From NCBI RefSeq assembly GCF_003286075.1, contig NZ_QLUV01000005.1, positions 124,001 to 188,000 of the forward strand: a DNA stretch of 64,000 nucleotides. Direction: 5' to 3'. The notes under the pieces are model-generated. The model was not told where the DNA came from. It saw nothing but the letters and a program-made list of their open reading frames with translations, and did not search any database. This document shows, one piece after another, positions 34,374 through 43,511 of this stretch. Position numbers and translations under genes: made by a program. The first letter of the stretch is position 1; each line of letters begins with the position of its first letter. Source of the DNA: Paracoccus endophyticus. GTDB lineage: Bacteria; Pseudomonadota; Alphaproteobacteria; Rhodobacterales; Rhodobacteraceae.

Positions 34374-34889
34374 ATGCCGCAAACGATCGCCCGCCATCCG
34401 AAAGCCCTCGTCGCCATCCACTGGGTCACGGCCGCCGCCGTGCTGGGCGCCTGGGCCAGTGCCGAGGGCGGCCGCGCAGTCGTCCAGAACCCGCCGCTTG
34501 TGCATTTCACCCTCGGCCTCGCGGTGCTGGTCCTCGTGCTGCCGCGCCTCGTCTTGCGCCTGAGGGGCGGCGGAGCGCAGGCGGATTCCCAGTTCCGCCC
34601 GCTGGCGGCGGCGACCGCGGCGGGGCACGGGTTGCTTTATGCCCTGCTGATCGCGCTGCCCCTTACCGGCTGGTATGCCGCCTCGCAGATGGGGGTGGGG
34701 GTGCAGGTCCTCGGCCTCGACCTGCCCGCCCTGGCCGCACCCGTGCAGGGGCGGCCGGGCGCGATCGCCGAGTTCCACGAAAGCGCCGGCAGCCTGATCC
34801 TGGTCCTGGCCGGGCTGCATGCGCTGATGGCGCTGTGGCACCAGTTCGTCCTGCGCGACGGCACCCTGCGCCGCATGAGCCTGCGCTGA
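34374..34889 (+). CDS. Cytochrome b561 family protein
   Basis: A diheme membrane cytochrome of 171 residues with four predicted helices (about 12-28, 44-62, 83-101, 138-157). Candidate heme ligands are His16, His44, His85, His135, His149 and His156; the HxxxxxH spacing at 149/156 is less typical. It may pass electrons from quinol to a periplasmic partner or scavenge superoxide, as CybB does in E. coli. It lies after the PepSY gene and before a strong terminator, so these two form a short unit. Confidence 0.87.
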   Translation: MPQTIARHPKALVAIHWVTAAAVLGAWASAEGGRAVVQNPPLVHFTLGLAVLVLVLPRLVLRLRGGGAQADSQFRPLAAATAAGHGLLYALLIALPLTGWYAASQMGVGVQVLGLDLPALAAPVQGRPGAIAEFHESAGSLILVLAGLHALMALWHQFVLRDGTLRRMSLR

Positions 34890-34914
34890 GGTCCGCGCGC
34901 CCGCCCCCGCCACT

Positions 34915-34943
34915 GGCCCGGCCCGCGACGGCCGGGCCTTTTT
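34915..34943 (+). terminator. Rho-independent terminator after cytochrome b561
   Basis: GGCCCGGCC (34915-34923) pairs perfectly with GGCCGGGCC (34930-34938) around a 6-base loop, followed by five T (34939-34943). It lies 25 bases after the stop. Confidence 0.9.
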
Positions 34944-35200
34944 CGTTGCGGGCGGCACGCTGACGCAGCCGTGCCGGCCGGTTCAGCCCCCGTCAGCGAC
35001 AGCGCGCGCAGTCGCCTCATCCGAGTCTGGACGATCTCGTCCATGGAAAGGGACGACGGCTGCTGCGAGTTCACCGTGACCGACACGGGCGGCGATGCCA
35101 GCGAGGCCATGCCGTCGCCGTTCATCACCACAAGGGTCAGATTGTGGTAGACTGCGCTTCAAGGGCCGAAAGACGGCCTGTGCACGCAGGAGGTTCGATC

Positions 35201-35569
35201 ATGGCACGAACAGCGGCAGACATGGTGGCCGATGCCAAGGGCAAGGTGCGCTCGATCACGCCCGAAGAGGTCGCGCGGATGGACGACGTTCTCGTGGTGG
35301 ACGTCCGGGACGAGCCGGAGGTCGCCGCCAGCGGCAAGGTGCGCGGCGCGGTGCATGTCCCTAGGGGCATGCTGGAGTTTCGGGCAGACCCGTCCAGCAC
35401 CTACCACGACCCGCGCTTCGATCCGGCGAAGACCGTCGTTCTCTACTGTGCCTCCGGGGGGCGCTCGGCCCTCGCGGGGGTCGCCCTTCAGGAGCTGGGC
35501 TACAGCGAGGTGCGGAACATGGGCGGGTTCAAGGACTGGGCCGACAAGGGCCTGCCCCTCGACACCTGA
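35201..35569 (+). CDS. Single-domain rhodanese-like sulfurtransferase
   Basis: Probably moves sulfane sulfur between thiols in the cytoplasm. It has 122 residues in one rhodanese fold: ITPEEVARMDDVLVVDVRDEPE, HVPRGMLEF, then the active loop YCASGGRSA with catalytic Cys83, and NMGGFKDWADKGLP at the end. The six-residue active loop is intact. ATG 35201 has AGGAGG seven bases before it; an in-frame GTG at 35144 is less likely. It stands alone. Confidence 0.92.
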   Translation: MARTAADMVADAKGKVRSITPEEVARMDDVLVVDVRDEPEVAASGKVRGAVHVPRGMLEFRADPSSTYHDPRFDPAKTVVLYCASGGRSALAGVALQELGYSEVRNMGGFKDWADKGLPLDT

Positions 35570-36162
35570 GGCCGACGGCGCGGGCCGGGTCGCCCGCTGC
35601 CCGGCTTGAGGCCGGTCGGTCACGCCTGGGCAGGACCGCCCATCGGACGAGGGGCTTGGCAACGGGGGGTGCGCCGCGGGCAGCGTGGGACAGGCCCGGT
35701 CGGCCGGGATCATATACGCGCCTCGCCCGTTATCGGGAGGGCCTTGCGGGTCAAGTCCAATGAGCAAAGCCCTGCGGGCCCCTTGGCCCTGGGTCATGCG
35801 GCACCGGGGGTTGAATTCGCCCCCTGTCCCGCGTCCGTCCTTGCCGCCGGGACCGCCCGCCTGCGCTGGCCGTGGTTCCTGCACACCCGCAACGCTGGGA
35901 GGATGGGCGCCCCGCGACAAGGCAGAGGGCGTTGGCCAGCCGCGCCGCCGCGAAACTTGCCTGTCGGTCAGAAAAAAGCCCGGATCGGCGCTCAGCCTGC
36001 CCCGTGTCGGCCCCGCCGATGCAGCGCGCTTCTGCGAATTATGCCCGCAGTGAAGCTCCGAGCATCCCCGGCAGCCGGGGCGATCCTGTTCCGCATGAAC
36101 AAGGGACGAAGCGGACGGCAAGACCGACAGCGCCCATCATTCTGACTGACAACGAGTTATAA
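35570..36162. other. 593-base stretch without a supported gene
   Basis: Lies between the rhodanese gene and tRNA-Phe. Long frames are open on both strands, as expected in very GC-rich DNA, but none has a good ribosome-binding site or a known fold. No clear terminator, repeat or integrase fragment is seen beside the tRNA. Confidence 0.55.
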
Positions 36163-36238
36163 TGGTGCCCGGAGGCGGATTCGAACCACCGACACGCGGA
36201 TTTTCAATCCGCTGCTCTACCAACTGAGCTATCCGGGC
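36163..36238 (-). tRNA. tRNA-Phe (anticodon GAA)
   Basis: A 76-nucleotide tRNA with a complete cloverleaf: acceptor GCCCGGA/TCCGGGC, D arm GCTC/GAGC, anticodon stem GCGGA/TCCGC with loop TTGAAAA (anticodon GAA), and T arm GGTGG-TTCGAAT-CCGCC. The CCA end is encoded (36165-36163). No integrated element is seen at its 3' end. Confidence 0.98.
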
Positions 36239-36270
36239 GCCGTCGCGGCGTTTCGCCGGCGGGTGTGGGG

Positions 36271-36299
36271 TGATTAGACAAGCGCGCGGGGACTGTCCA
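36271..36299 (-). promoter_or_regulatory. Promoter of tRNA-Phe
   Basis: On the minus strand: -35 TGGACA (36299-36294), 17-base spacer, -10 TAATCA (36276-36271), placing the start about 25 bases before the mature tRNA. Confidence 0.7.
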
Positions 36300-36355
36300 G
36301 ACCGAAAATCGCCGCACCGCCCTGGGGCGGCAGGGGCGCGCGCAAGGCCCCGACC

Positions 36356-36508
36356 TCAACGCTCCTCAGTCGGGGCCTCGGGGGCGGGGTCGCCGGGGAT
36401 GGCATAGTCGCCGCGCAGCCAGCGGGCCAGGTCCACGTCGGCGCAGCGGCGCGAACAGAACGGGCGGTACTGCGGGTCCCTGGGCTTGCCGCAGATGGGG
36501 CAGCTCAT
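36356..36508 (-). CDS. yacG: DNA gyrase inhibitor YacG
   Basis: A 50-residue zinc protein that in E. coli binds GyrB. Four zinc ligands are seen: Cys3 and Cys6 in SCPICG, and Cys18 and Cys22 in FCSRRC. The family segment [16 protein letters not shown] follows. The start overlaps the rng stop by ATGA, so it ends the infA-maf-rng-yacG run. Confidence 0.93.
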   Translation of the reverse strand: MSCPICGKPRDPQYRPFCSRRCADVDLARWLRGDYAIPGDPAPEAPTEER

Positions 36509-37584
36509 GCGTCCTCCTCCAGCGATGCGGCCAGGCGCGCGATGGCCCCCAGGGGCGCGCGGTCGCGCTTGCGGCTCAACTCGTAAAGCCCCATCGCCGT
36601 CCAGCCGACCAGCGTGGTCTCGGTCCCGTCGGCGCGGAAGGCGGCGCGCAGCGCCTGATCCAGCGTGCCGCGGTCGCGTTTGGGAATCGGGGCGAAATCG
36701 ACCACCACCTGCCCGCCCAGTCCCCGCAAGCGAAGCTGGCGCGGCAGGTCGCGGGCCAGCGTGATGTTGGCCTTCAGGGCGGCCGCCGCCGAAGTGTCGC
36801 GGCCGGTGTTCACATCCACCGCAACCATCGCCCGCGTCGGCTCGATCACGGCAAAGCCGCCATCGGGCAGGGCGAACTCGGGGTCCAGCAGCGCCTCGAC
36901 CGCGTCGGTGACGCCGTGGCTGTCGAACGCGCCCGGCGTCTCGTCGATGTCGTCGGGGGCCGGGTCGGCCCAGTCGATCCACGCGGCCCGCCAGGGCATC
37001 TCGGCATCGACGAGCAGCTCTGGCCGGCCGGCGCGGTCGCCCATGACCTGCACGGCCATCTCGGCCAGCGAGATCAGCTCGTCGCGGACCAGCCCGTCCT
37101 CGTCATGCTCGGCGGCCGTGCGGATCACCAGCCCCAGATCGTCGGGCGCCCCGGCCGTGGCCAGGGCCTCGGTCCCCAGCGCGATCAGCCGCTCGCGGCT
37201 GCCCTCGTCGCGGATGCGGCGCGAGACGTTGACGCCGGGCGCACCCGGGGTCGCGATGCCGGTCTGGCCGCGGAACAGCACGCGCTGGGTCACGGGGATG
37301 GCCTTGCCGTCCTCGGCCACGCCGCTCACCTGGACGATCAGGCTCGCGCCTTCGGACAGGCCGCGGGCCTCGCGCAGGAACCCGCGCTCGCCCTCGGGCA
37401 GGCGCAGGAAGACGCCCCCCTGCCCCTTGACCAGCCGGTCCACGACCGCCCGGCAGATCGCGCCCGGCGGCAGCGGCGTCAGCGCGGTCAGGTCCAGCAG
37501 CAGATCCTCGATCCGGCCGTCCACCATCAGCGCGGCGGCCTCGCGGCCCCACAGGTGGCCCAGGATGACCTGTCGTCCCTTCAT
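36505..37584 (-). CDS. rng: Ribonuclease E/G family protein, short form
   Basis: An endoribonuclease acting on single-stranded RNA ends. It has 359 residues against about 490 for E. coli RNase G. The S1-like sensor is at about 20-105 ([32 protein letters not shown]). The catalytic metal Asp residues are in VAVDVNTG (Asp257) and VVVDFAPIP (Asp296). The CPxC zinc-link and the small domain of RNase E/G are missing, so it may not form the same tetramer. ATG 37584 overlaps the maf stop by ATGA. This compact form is usual next to maf in Rhodobacteraceae. Confidence 0.88.
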   Translation of the reverse strand: MKGRQVILGHLWGREAAALMVDGRIEDLLLDLTALTPLPPGAICRAVVDRLVKGQGGVFLRLPEGERGFLREARGLSEGASLIVQVSGVAEDGKAIPVTQRVLFRGQTGIATPGAPGVNVSRRIRDEGSRERLIALGTEALATAGAPDDLGLVIRTAAEHDEDGLVRDELISLAEMAVQVMGDRAGRPELLVDAEMPWRAAWIDWADPAPDDIDETPGAFDSHGVTDAVEALLDPEFALPDGGFAVIEPTRAMVAVDVNTGRDTSAAAALKANITLARDLPRQLRLRGLGGQVVVDFAPIPKRDRGTLDQALRAAFRADGTETTLVGWTAMGLYELSRKRDRAPLGAIARLAASLEEDA

Positions 37585-38213
37585 GGCGTTCCCCCGATGC
37601 CGCCCCTGATCCCGGCGGCGGCCAGCAGCGTGGCGGTTTCGGCCAGCGGCAGGCCGACGACGGCGGTGAACGAGCCCTGCATCCACGGCGCGAACGCCGC
37701 AGCAGGCCCCTGGATGCCATAGCCGCCGGCCTTGCCGCGCCAGTCGCCGCCGGCCACATAGGCGGCGATCTCGGCCCCTGTCAGGGGGCGGAACCGCACG
37801 ACGGTCTCGACCAGCCGGTGCCGGGCGACGGCGCCCTGCGCGACAGTGACGGCGGTCATCACGCGGTGGCGGCGCCCCGACAACAGGCGCAGGAAGGCCG
37901 TGGCCTCGGCGTGGTCCGCAGGCTTGCCCAGGATGCGGCGACCGGCCACGACGACCGTATCGGCCGCCAGCACCACGCCCGGCTGCGACGCGGCCACGGC
38001 CGCGGCCTTTTCGGCGGCCATGCGGCGGGCGTAATCGCGCGCGTCCTCGGCCCGGCGGGGGGTTTCGTCGATGTCTGCGGCATGCACGGCGTCGGGGACG
38101 ATCCCGATCTGCGCCAGCAGCTCCAGCCGCCGCGGGCTGGCCGAGGCCAGCACAAGCCGCGGCCGTCCGACCTTACTTGAAGCGGTAATTGATCCGCCCC
38201 TTGGACAGGTCAT
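37581..38213 (-). CDS. maf: Maf family nucleoside triphosphate pyrophosphatase
   Basis: Hydrolyses dTTP, UTP or modified nucleotides (house-cleaning). It has up to 210 residues. Motifs are [14 protein letters not shown] at the N-terminus, [26 protein letters not shown] and [10 protein letters not shown]. The start is uncertain: ATG 38213 lies 41 bases inside infA and adds about 17 residues before the conserved strand. No ATG lies between it and the first motif; a GTG inside that motif would cut the fold. The stop overlaps rng. Confidence 0.9.
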   Translation of the reverse strand: MTCPRGGSITASSKVGRPRLVLASASPRRLELLAQIGIVPDAVHAADIDETPRRAEDARDYARRMAAEKAAAVAASQPGVVLAADTVVVAGRRILGKPADHAEATAFLRLLSGRRHRVMTAVTVAQGAVARHRLVETVVRFRPLTGAEIAAYVAGGDWRGKAGGYGIQGPAAAFAPWMQGSFTAVVGLPLAETATLLAAAGIRGGIGGTP

Positions 38214-38391
38214 AGGTGTTCATCTCGACCTGCACCTTGTCGCCGGCCAGAACCCGGATGCGGTTCTTGCGCATCTTGCCTGCCATATGCGCGATGATCT
38301 CATGGCCGTTTTCGAGCTCGACCCTGAACGTCGCATTGGGCAAGAGTTCCTTCACGACGCCGGGGAATTCGAGCATCTCTTCCTTGGCCAT
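38173..38391 (-). CDS. infA: Translation initiation factor IF-1
   Basis: Binds the ribosomal A site during initiation. It has 72 residues, exactly the usual size, as one OB fold: [40 protein letters not shown], and [18 protein letters not shown]. The gene heads the infA-maf-rng-yacG run and has its own promoter. Confidence 0.98.
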   Translation of the reverse strand: MAKEEMLEFPGVVKELLPNATFRVELENGHEIIAHMAGKMRKNRIRVLAGDKVQVEMNTYDLSKGRINYRFK

Positions 38392-38431
38392 GGTCTCTCC
38401 TGATTGCGGCCCGCCAGACACGGGCGGATGC

Positions 38432-38460
38432 CATATGCGGCGGATCGCGGCCATTTTCAA
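38432..38460 (-). promoter_or_regulatory. Promoter of infA
   Basis: On the minus strand: -35 TTGAAA (38460-38455), 17-base spacer, -10 CATATG (38437-38432), about 40 bases before the ATG. Confidence 0.65.
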
Positions 38461-38516
38461 GGGCCAAGTCGCCGGGGCGGGCGCGTCGCCCGCCCGGCCC
38501 GGACAGGCGGGGTCGG

Positions 38517-39725
38517 TCAATAGAAGGCCTGCAACCCGGTGATCGCGCGCCCGATGATCAGGGCGTGGACGTCATGCGTCCCCTCATAGGTGTTCACCGT
38601 CTCCAGGTTGGCGGCGTGGCGCATGACCTGATACTCCTCGCTGATGCCGTTGCCGCCGTGCATGTCGCGGGCCCAGCGCGCGATCTCCAGCGCCTTGCCG
38701 CAGTTGTTGCGCTTGATGATCGAGATCATCTCGGGCGCGGCCTGCGCCTCGTCCATCAGCCGCCCGACCCGCAGGCTGGCCTGGAGCCCCAGCGAAATCT
38801 CTGTGACCATGTTGGCCAGCTTCAGCTGGAACAACTGGGTCTGGGCCAGCGGGCGGCGGAACTGATGGCGGTCCAGCCCGTACTGGCGCGCCGCGTGCAG
38901 GCAGAACTCGGCCGCCCCCATGACGCCCCACGAGATGCCATAGCGGGCGCGGTTGAGGCAGCCGAAAGGACCCTTCAGCCCCTCGACGTTCGGCAGCAGC
39001 GCGTCCTCGCCCACCGCGACGTCCTGCATCACGATCTCGCCGGTGATCGAGGCGCGCAGGGACAGCTTGCCCTCGATCTTCGGCGCCGACAGGCCGGGCG
39101 TGCCCTTGTCCAGCACGAAGCCCCGGATCTTGCCCCCGTGCGCGTCCGATTTCGCCCAGACGACGAACACATCCGCGATCGGGCTGTTCGAGATCCACAT
39201 CTTGGACCCGTTCAGCACATAGCCGTCGGCCGTCTTGCGCGCGGTCGTCTTCATGCCCGCCGGGTCGGACCCCGCGTCGGGTTCCGTCAGGCCAAAGCAG
39301 CCGATCCATTCGCCGGACGCCAGCCGGGGCAGATACTTGCGCCGCTGGTCTTCGGACCCGTAGGCGTGGATGGGATACATCACCAGGCTGGACTGCACCG
39401 ACATCATCGAGCGATAGCCCGAATCCACCCGCTCGACCTCGCGCGCGATCAGGCCATAGGCCACATAGGAGCCGCCCAAGCCCCCGTATTCCTCGGGGAT
39501 GGTGACGCCCAGAAGGCCCATCTCGCCCATCTCGCGAAAGATCGCGGGGTCGGTGCGCTCGTCGCGATAGGCGGCGATCACGCGGGGGGCCAGCCGGTCC
39601 TGGGCATAGCTGCGGGCGCCGTCGCGCAGCATCCGTTCGTCCTCGGACAGCTGGTCGTCCAGCCGGAACGGGTCTTCCCAGTCGAAGCGGTTCAGATCGG
39701 GGGCATCCTTGGGTTTCAGCGCCAT
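38517..39725 (-). CDS. gcdH: Glutaryl-CoA dehydrogenase
   Basis: A FAD enzyme that oxidises and decarboxylates glutaryl-CoA to crotonyl-CoA in lysine, tryptophan and aromatic breakdown. It has 402 residues, an acyl-CoA dehydrogenase fold. The diagnostic C-terminal segment [20 protein letters not shown] then [20 protein letters not shown] carries the catalytic Glu381 and the GCDH-type TYEGTHD. Also seen are [12 protein letters not shown] and [21 protein letters not shown] 39725 gives the usual N-terminus. It is divergent from the OmpA-like gene 253 bases away. Crotonyl-CoA can feed the ethylmalonyl-CoA pathway. Confidence 0.93.
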   Translation of the reverse strand: MALKPKDAPDLNRFDWEDPFRLDDQLSEDERMLRDGARSYAQDRLAPRVIAAYRDERTDPAIFREMGEMGLLGVTIPEEYGGLGGSYVAYGLIAREVERVDSGYRSMMSVQSSLVMYPIHAYGSEDQRRKYLPRLASGEWIGCFGLTEPDAGSDPAGMKTTARKTADGYVLNGSKMWISNSPIADVFVVWAKSDAHGGKIRGFVLDKGTPGLSAPKIEGKLSLRASITGEIVMQDVAVGEDALLPNVEGLKGPFGCLNRARYGISWGVMGAAEFCLHAARQYGLDRHQFRRPLAQTQLFQLKLANMVTEISLGLQASLRVGRLMDEAQAAPEMISIIKRNNCGKALEIARWARDMHGGNGISEEYQVMRHAANLETVNTYEGTHDVHALIIGRAITGLQAFY

Positions 39726-39978
39726 GCGCGCGTCCTTTCGCCGGTGTCCCGACTGCATACGACCCTGGGGGGCGCGTGACAATGCGGGCAGGGTTGGCAC
39801 CGCGGCAACCGCGTCAGGGCCGTGCGATCACGCGCCGCTCACAAGGGTTTGGGGAACGTCCCGGCCGTTTTGTGGTTCTGTGACGATGATCCCCGCGCCG
39901 CCGCCGTGGCCGGACCGATGACGCAACGAACGCGGACGGCCTGAACGGGCCCGCCCCGCGACCACGCAAGGAGCCACC

Positions 39979-42528
39979 ATGCGCCGCATCCTGACCCAGA
40001 CGACCGCCATTGTCCTGTGCCTCGGCCTTGGCATGCCGCAGGTCGCGACCGCCCAGACGCTGCTGCCGGCCGACAAGGCGGCCCAGCTGGCCGGGCAGCG
40101 CGCCAAGACCATGCCGCGACTGGCCAGGGCGCTGGCGGCCGAACTGGAGGGCGGGCTGACGACGGACGATCTGCGCTGCGAAGGGAGCGCGCCCCGTCCC
40201 TGCCCGGATGGCACGTCGCTGTTCACCCCCGGTGGCCTGGCGGTCGATGTCGGCGAGGACGGCACGATCCTGCTGGCGCCCAGGGCACGGCAGGCGGGGG
40301 GCCGCGGGCAACAGGCGGACATCGTGCTGGCACAGGCAGGGGGCGAGCCCGTTGTCGTGCCTGATGCGGCCGAAGCCGGGGCCGAGGCTGCCGCAGCCTC
40401 CGAGGCCGAGGCGGGGAATGCCGGCGGCGGGGACGGAAAGGCAGCCCAAGCCGAACGGCGCGCCGCCAAGGAGGCTGAGCGGGCCGAGCGAAAGGCGGCC
40501 AAGCAGGCCGAACGGCAGGCCGCGAAAGAGGCCGCCGCCAAGGACGACCGCCGCGCGGCCGAGCAGGCGGCCGATGCCGAACGTGCGGCCGCCGAGCAGG
40601 CAGCAGCCAAGCAAGCGGCCGAGCAGGCGGACGCCGACCGCCGCGCGGCACGGCAGGCGGCGCGGGCCGAACGGCAGGCCGCCGCCCAAGCCGAGGCCGA
40701 GGCCGAGGCCGCGAAAGCCGAAGCCGCTGCCCGGGACGGCGCGGACGATGGCGCGCGCGCGGCGGACCTTCCGCCGCCCGCCGATCCGCAGCGGGACGCG
40801 CCGTCCGCCGCGCGTTCCGACGAGATCCCGCCCCCCGCGGGCGATGCGCCTGTGGTCGGCCGTTCGGCCGATCTGCCCCCGCCCGCAGAGGACAAGGGCC
40901 GCGCCAAGGACAAGGACCGCGCCCAGGACAAGGGCCGGGCCGCAGAGGCTGCCGACCGGCCCGCGGACGATGCGACGCCGGATGCCGCGGCGCTGGCCGA
41001 GGCGCTGGGCCGCCAGGACGACGCGGCCCCGCCGACCAAGGCGCCGGTCGTCGTCACCCCCGAGCGGGCGCGTGCCGCCAAGGCCCCGCCCGAGGCCGCG
41101 CCGGGCCAGGACCCTGTCGTCGCAGACCCCGAGGGCCGCGCCGACCGGGCCAAGCCCCCGCGGGGCGGGCGTGAAACCCCCGACCGTGACGCGCCGGTCG
41201 TGACCGCCGCCCCCGAGGGCGGGAACGGCGACCAGTCCGCCGACGCGCTGGCCCGGGCCCTTGAGGACGCGCAGGCCGCCCCCGAGGCGAGGGCCCGGGA
41301 AACCGAGGCCTCGCGCGAGGCCGCTGCGGCCCGGCCGGGCCCCGCGGCGGCGGCACTGGCCGAGGCGGCCGCCCCGGTCGCCTCGTCCGAAAAGCGGACC
41401 GTCACCAAGGAAACCAGCCGCCAGGCGACCGAGGATTTCGCCACCGACCTCAGCGGCAAGGTGCGGCCCGGGGTGCAGGCAAGGGACGTTCCCGCGACCC
41501 CGGACGCGCCGCCCGGCGCGGTCGTGGTCGAGGGCGGGCAGGACCGCCCCGGTGGCGTGGTGGTGACCCCGTCAGTCCGCGGCGAGGCCCCCGTCGTCGC
41601 GGGCGAGAACGCCGTGGCCGACAACGGGGACGACGACGACGATCTGGTCCGCGACATCGCCCGCATCGGCCTGCCGATCCTGGCGGGCCTGGTCGCCGGG
41701 CAGATGCTGTCCAACAACCGCGAGGTGGCGCTGAACACCGGCGACCGCGTCGTGGTGGAACGCTCCGACGGCAGCTATGAGCTGATCAAGGACGACAACG
41801 CGCTGCTGGCCCGCCCCGGATCGACGGTGCAGACCGAGGAATACGCCGACGGCTCGACCCGCACCATCGTCACGCGCGAGGATGGCAGCCAGGTCGTCAC
41901 CATCCGCGACGCCGACCTGCGGATCCTGCGCCGCACGCTGGTCTATCCCGACGGCAGCACGACGGCGCTGATCGACGACACCGCGCAGGTGCAGCCGGTG
42001 GTCGTGTCGGACCTGCCCGCCCCCGCGCGGCCGATCGCCGTCACGCCGGGCGAGACCCTGTCCGAGGAGGCCCTGCGCGAGGCGCTGCGCCGAGAGGTCG
42101 AGGTGGACCGCAGCTTTACCCTCGGCCAGATCCGCGCCATCCCCGAGGTGCGTGCGCTGGTGGCCCCCGTGGACATCCAGGCCATCACCTTCGAGACGGG
42201 GTCGGCCGCGATCAAGCCCGACCAGGCGCAGCAACTGGCGACGCTGGGCCGCGTCATCGCCGACAGCGTCCGCCAGAACCCGCGCGAGATGTTCCTGATC
42301 GAGGGGCACACCGACGCGGTCGGCTCGGCCGTGTCGAACCTGGCGCTGTCGGACCGGCGCGCGGAGTCGGTGGCGCTTGCGCTGACCGAGTTCTTCGACG
42401 TGCCGCCCGAGAACATGGTCGTGCAGGGCTATGGCGAGCAGTTCCTGAAGATCCCGCAAGAGGGCGACATCCGCGCCAACCGCCGCGCGGCGGTGCGCCG
42501 GATCACGGATCTGCTGGCGCGCAACTGA
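39979..42528 (+). CDS. Very long OmpA-family outer-membrane/peptidoglycan protein
   Basis: An 849-residue envelope protein. A signal peptide ends near VATAQ (25). A globular N-terminal part follows (to about 115), then an Ala/Glu/Arg/Lys-rich coiled-coil region (about 150-245), and a long disordered stretch with repeated DLPPPA, APVV and VVVT pieces (about 250-560). A short hydrophobic IGLPILAGLVAGQML comes next, then beta-rich repeats with DGS turns (RSDGSYEL, EYADGSTRT, REDGSQVV, YPDGSTTA), and a C-terminal OmpA domain (about 720-845) with IEGHTDAVGS and the conserved ANRRAAVRRI. It could span the periplasm. It is followed by a strong hairpin. Confidence 0.88.
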   Translation: MRRILTQTTAIVLCLGLGMPQVATAQTLLPADKAAQLAGQRAKTMPRLARALAAELEGGLTTDDLRCEGSAPRPCPDGTSLFTPGGLAVDVGEDGTILLAPRARQAGGRGQQADIVLAQAGGEPVVVPDAAEAGAEAAAASEAEAGNAGGGDGKAAQAERRAAKEAERAERKAAKQAERQAAKEAAAKDDRRAAEQAADAERAAAEQAAAKQAAEQADADRRAARQAARAERQAAAQAEAEAEAAKAEAAARDGADDGARAADLPPPADPQRDAPSAARSDEIPPPAGDAPVVGRSADLPPPAEDKGRAKDKDRAQDKGRAAEAADRPADDATPDAAALAEALGRQDDAAPPTKAPVVVTPERARAAKAPPEAAPGQDPVVADPEGRADRAKPPRGGRETPDRDAPVVTAAPEGGNGDQSADALARALEDAQAAPEARARETEASREAAAARPGPAAAALAEAAAPVASSEKRTVTKETSRQATEDFATDLSGKVRPGVQARDVPATPDAPPGAVVVEGGQDRPGGVVVTPSVRGEAPVVAGENAVADNGDDDDDLVRDIARIGLPILAGLVAGQMLSNNREVALNTGDRVVVERSDGSYELIKDDNALLARPGSTVQTEEYADGSTRTIVTREDGSQVVTIRDADLRILRRTLVYPDGSTTALIDDTAQVQPVVVSDLPAPARPIAVTPGETLSEEALREALRREVEVDRSFTLGQIRAIPEVRALVAPVDIQAITFETGSAAIKPDQAQQLATLGRVIADSVRQNPREMFLIEGHTDAVGSAVSNLALSDRRAESVALALTEFFDVPPENMVVQGYGEQFLKIPQEGDIRANRRAAVRRITDLLARN

Positions 42529-42559
42529 CGCCTGCCCGGATCGCAGCCAGTCGGACCGG

Positions 42560-42587
42560 AACGGCCGCGGCATCCGCCGCGGCCGTT
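42560..42587. terminator. Hairpin terminator between ompA-like gene and 42589 gene
   Basis: AACGGCCGCGGC (42560-42571) pairs perfectly with GCCGCGGCCGTT (42576-42587) around a 4-base loop. A short CTTA follows on the plus strand. It lies between two convergent genes and may work in both directions. Confidence 0.7.
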
Positions 42588-42588
42588 C

Positions 42589-43083
42589 TTACGTCCGCCG
42601 CCAGACCGTCGCCACGGTGGCGCGGCCTGCCAGCGCCGCCGCGGCACGGCCCAGGTCGAACCCCGGCAGCGCGGCAAAGGCATCGGCCAGGGCGGCCGCG
42701 CCCGCGGCCTCGACCGGGATCAGCAGCGCCTGCCCCGCGCCCTTCAGCCGCCAATGGGCGTGGCCGTCCAGCCGCAGCAGCCTGATTTCCGTCACATCGC
42801 GCAGGGCGATCTCGCCCCCCAGCGCGCGGGCGGCGTAATAGCGCACGGCCCCCTCCTCGACCTCGACCAGCCCCGGCGCGGCGATGGCCTGCTGAAAGCG
42901 GCGACGGCGCCACGCGCCCAGGCCCCACACCGCCGCGACGGCCGCGACCGCGACCCCCAGCGGCTGGAACACTAGCCCGCCCAGCGAAAACAGCCAGACC
43001 CCCGCCGCCGCGGTCAGCCCGGCGGCGATCACCTCGCGCCAGGGGCGGACGCGCTGGACCAGTTCGGGGCGGATCAGGGCCAC
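42589..43083 (-). CDS. Membrane protein of unknown function with PH-like domain
   Basis: A 164-residue protein with two adjacent helices (about 18-36 and 41-57) followed by Arg-rich GAWRRRRFQQ and a soluble beta-rich region (about 70-150). The segment VEEGAVRYYAARALGGEIALRDVTEIRLL resembles bacterial PH-like (bPH) domains, but I cannot name a family with certainty. Its ATG lies 10 bases inside the end of the GNAT gene, so it should be translated with dapE and the GNAT gene. Confidence 0.7.
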   Translation of the reverse strand: MALIRPELVQRVRPWREVIAAGLTAAAGVWLFSLGGLVFQPLGVAVAAVAAVWGLGAWRRRRFQQAIAAPGLVEVEEGAVRYYAARALGGEIALRDVTEIRLLRLDGHAHWRLKGAGQALLIPVEAAGAAALADAFAALPGFDLGRAAAALAGRATVATVWRRT

Positions 43084-43511
43084 AGCGGCCGCGACATCAT
43101 GCGATGCGGGATGCCCGCGTCGTCAAAGACCGGACCCTCGGCGACAAAGCCCAGTCGCTCATAGAACCCCAGCGCGTGCGTCTGCGCCCCCAGCCGGGCG
43201 GTGGTCACGCCGGGGATGCGGCGCAGCTCGTCCAGCGCCGCGTGCATCAGCGCCGCGCCAAGGCCGGTGCCGCGCGCCTCGGGCAGAACCGCCACCCGCC
43301 CGATCTTGCCCACGGCGCCGTCGATCAGCAGCCGCGCGCAGCCGACCGGCCGCCCGTCCACCACCGCCAGCAGGTGGATGGCCGCGTCGTCCAGCCCGTC
43401 GATCTCCAGCGCCTCGGGGACGGCCTGTTCGCGGATGAACACCGCGCGGCGGATCGCGTGACAGGCGGCCAGGTCGTCGCTGGGCGCGATCCGGGTGGCG
43501 GGCGCGGTCAT
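43074..43511 (-). CDS. GNAT family N-acetyltransferase
   Basis: Transfers an acetyl group from acetyl-CoA to an unknown acceptor. It has 145 residues, one GNAT fold. The N-terminal [20 protein letters not shown] is typical of the ElaA/YjcF-type subgroup. The acetyl-CoA loop is [15 protein letters not shown] (79-93), and [21 protein letters not shown] closes the fold. It overlaps dapE by ATGA and the following membrane-protein gene by 10 bases. Confidence 0.9.
   Translation of the reverse strand: MTAPATRIAPSDDLAACHAIRRAVFIREQAVPEALEIDGLDDAAIHLLAVVDGRPVGCARLLIDGAVGKIGRVAVLPEARGTGLGAALMHAALDELRRIPGVTTARLGAQTHALGFYERLGFVAEGPVFDDAGIPHRMMSRPLWP

Noticed and set aside
34950..35200. Short frames on both strands between cytochrome b561 and rhodanese
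   Set aside because: A minus-strand frame beginning near 35131 and a plus-strand frame ending at about 35150 look partly protein-like, but neither has a start site or a recognised fold, and one runs into the antisense of cytochrome b561.
40430..40760. Repeated Ala/Glu/Arg codons that look like a tandem DNA repeat
   Set aside because: The repeats are degenerate at DNA level and fit a coiled-coil coding region of the OmpA-like protein. They are not a CRISPR or satellite.
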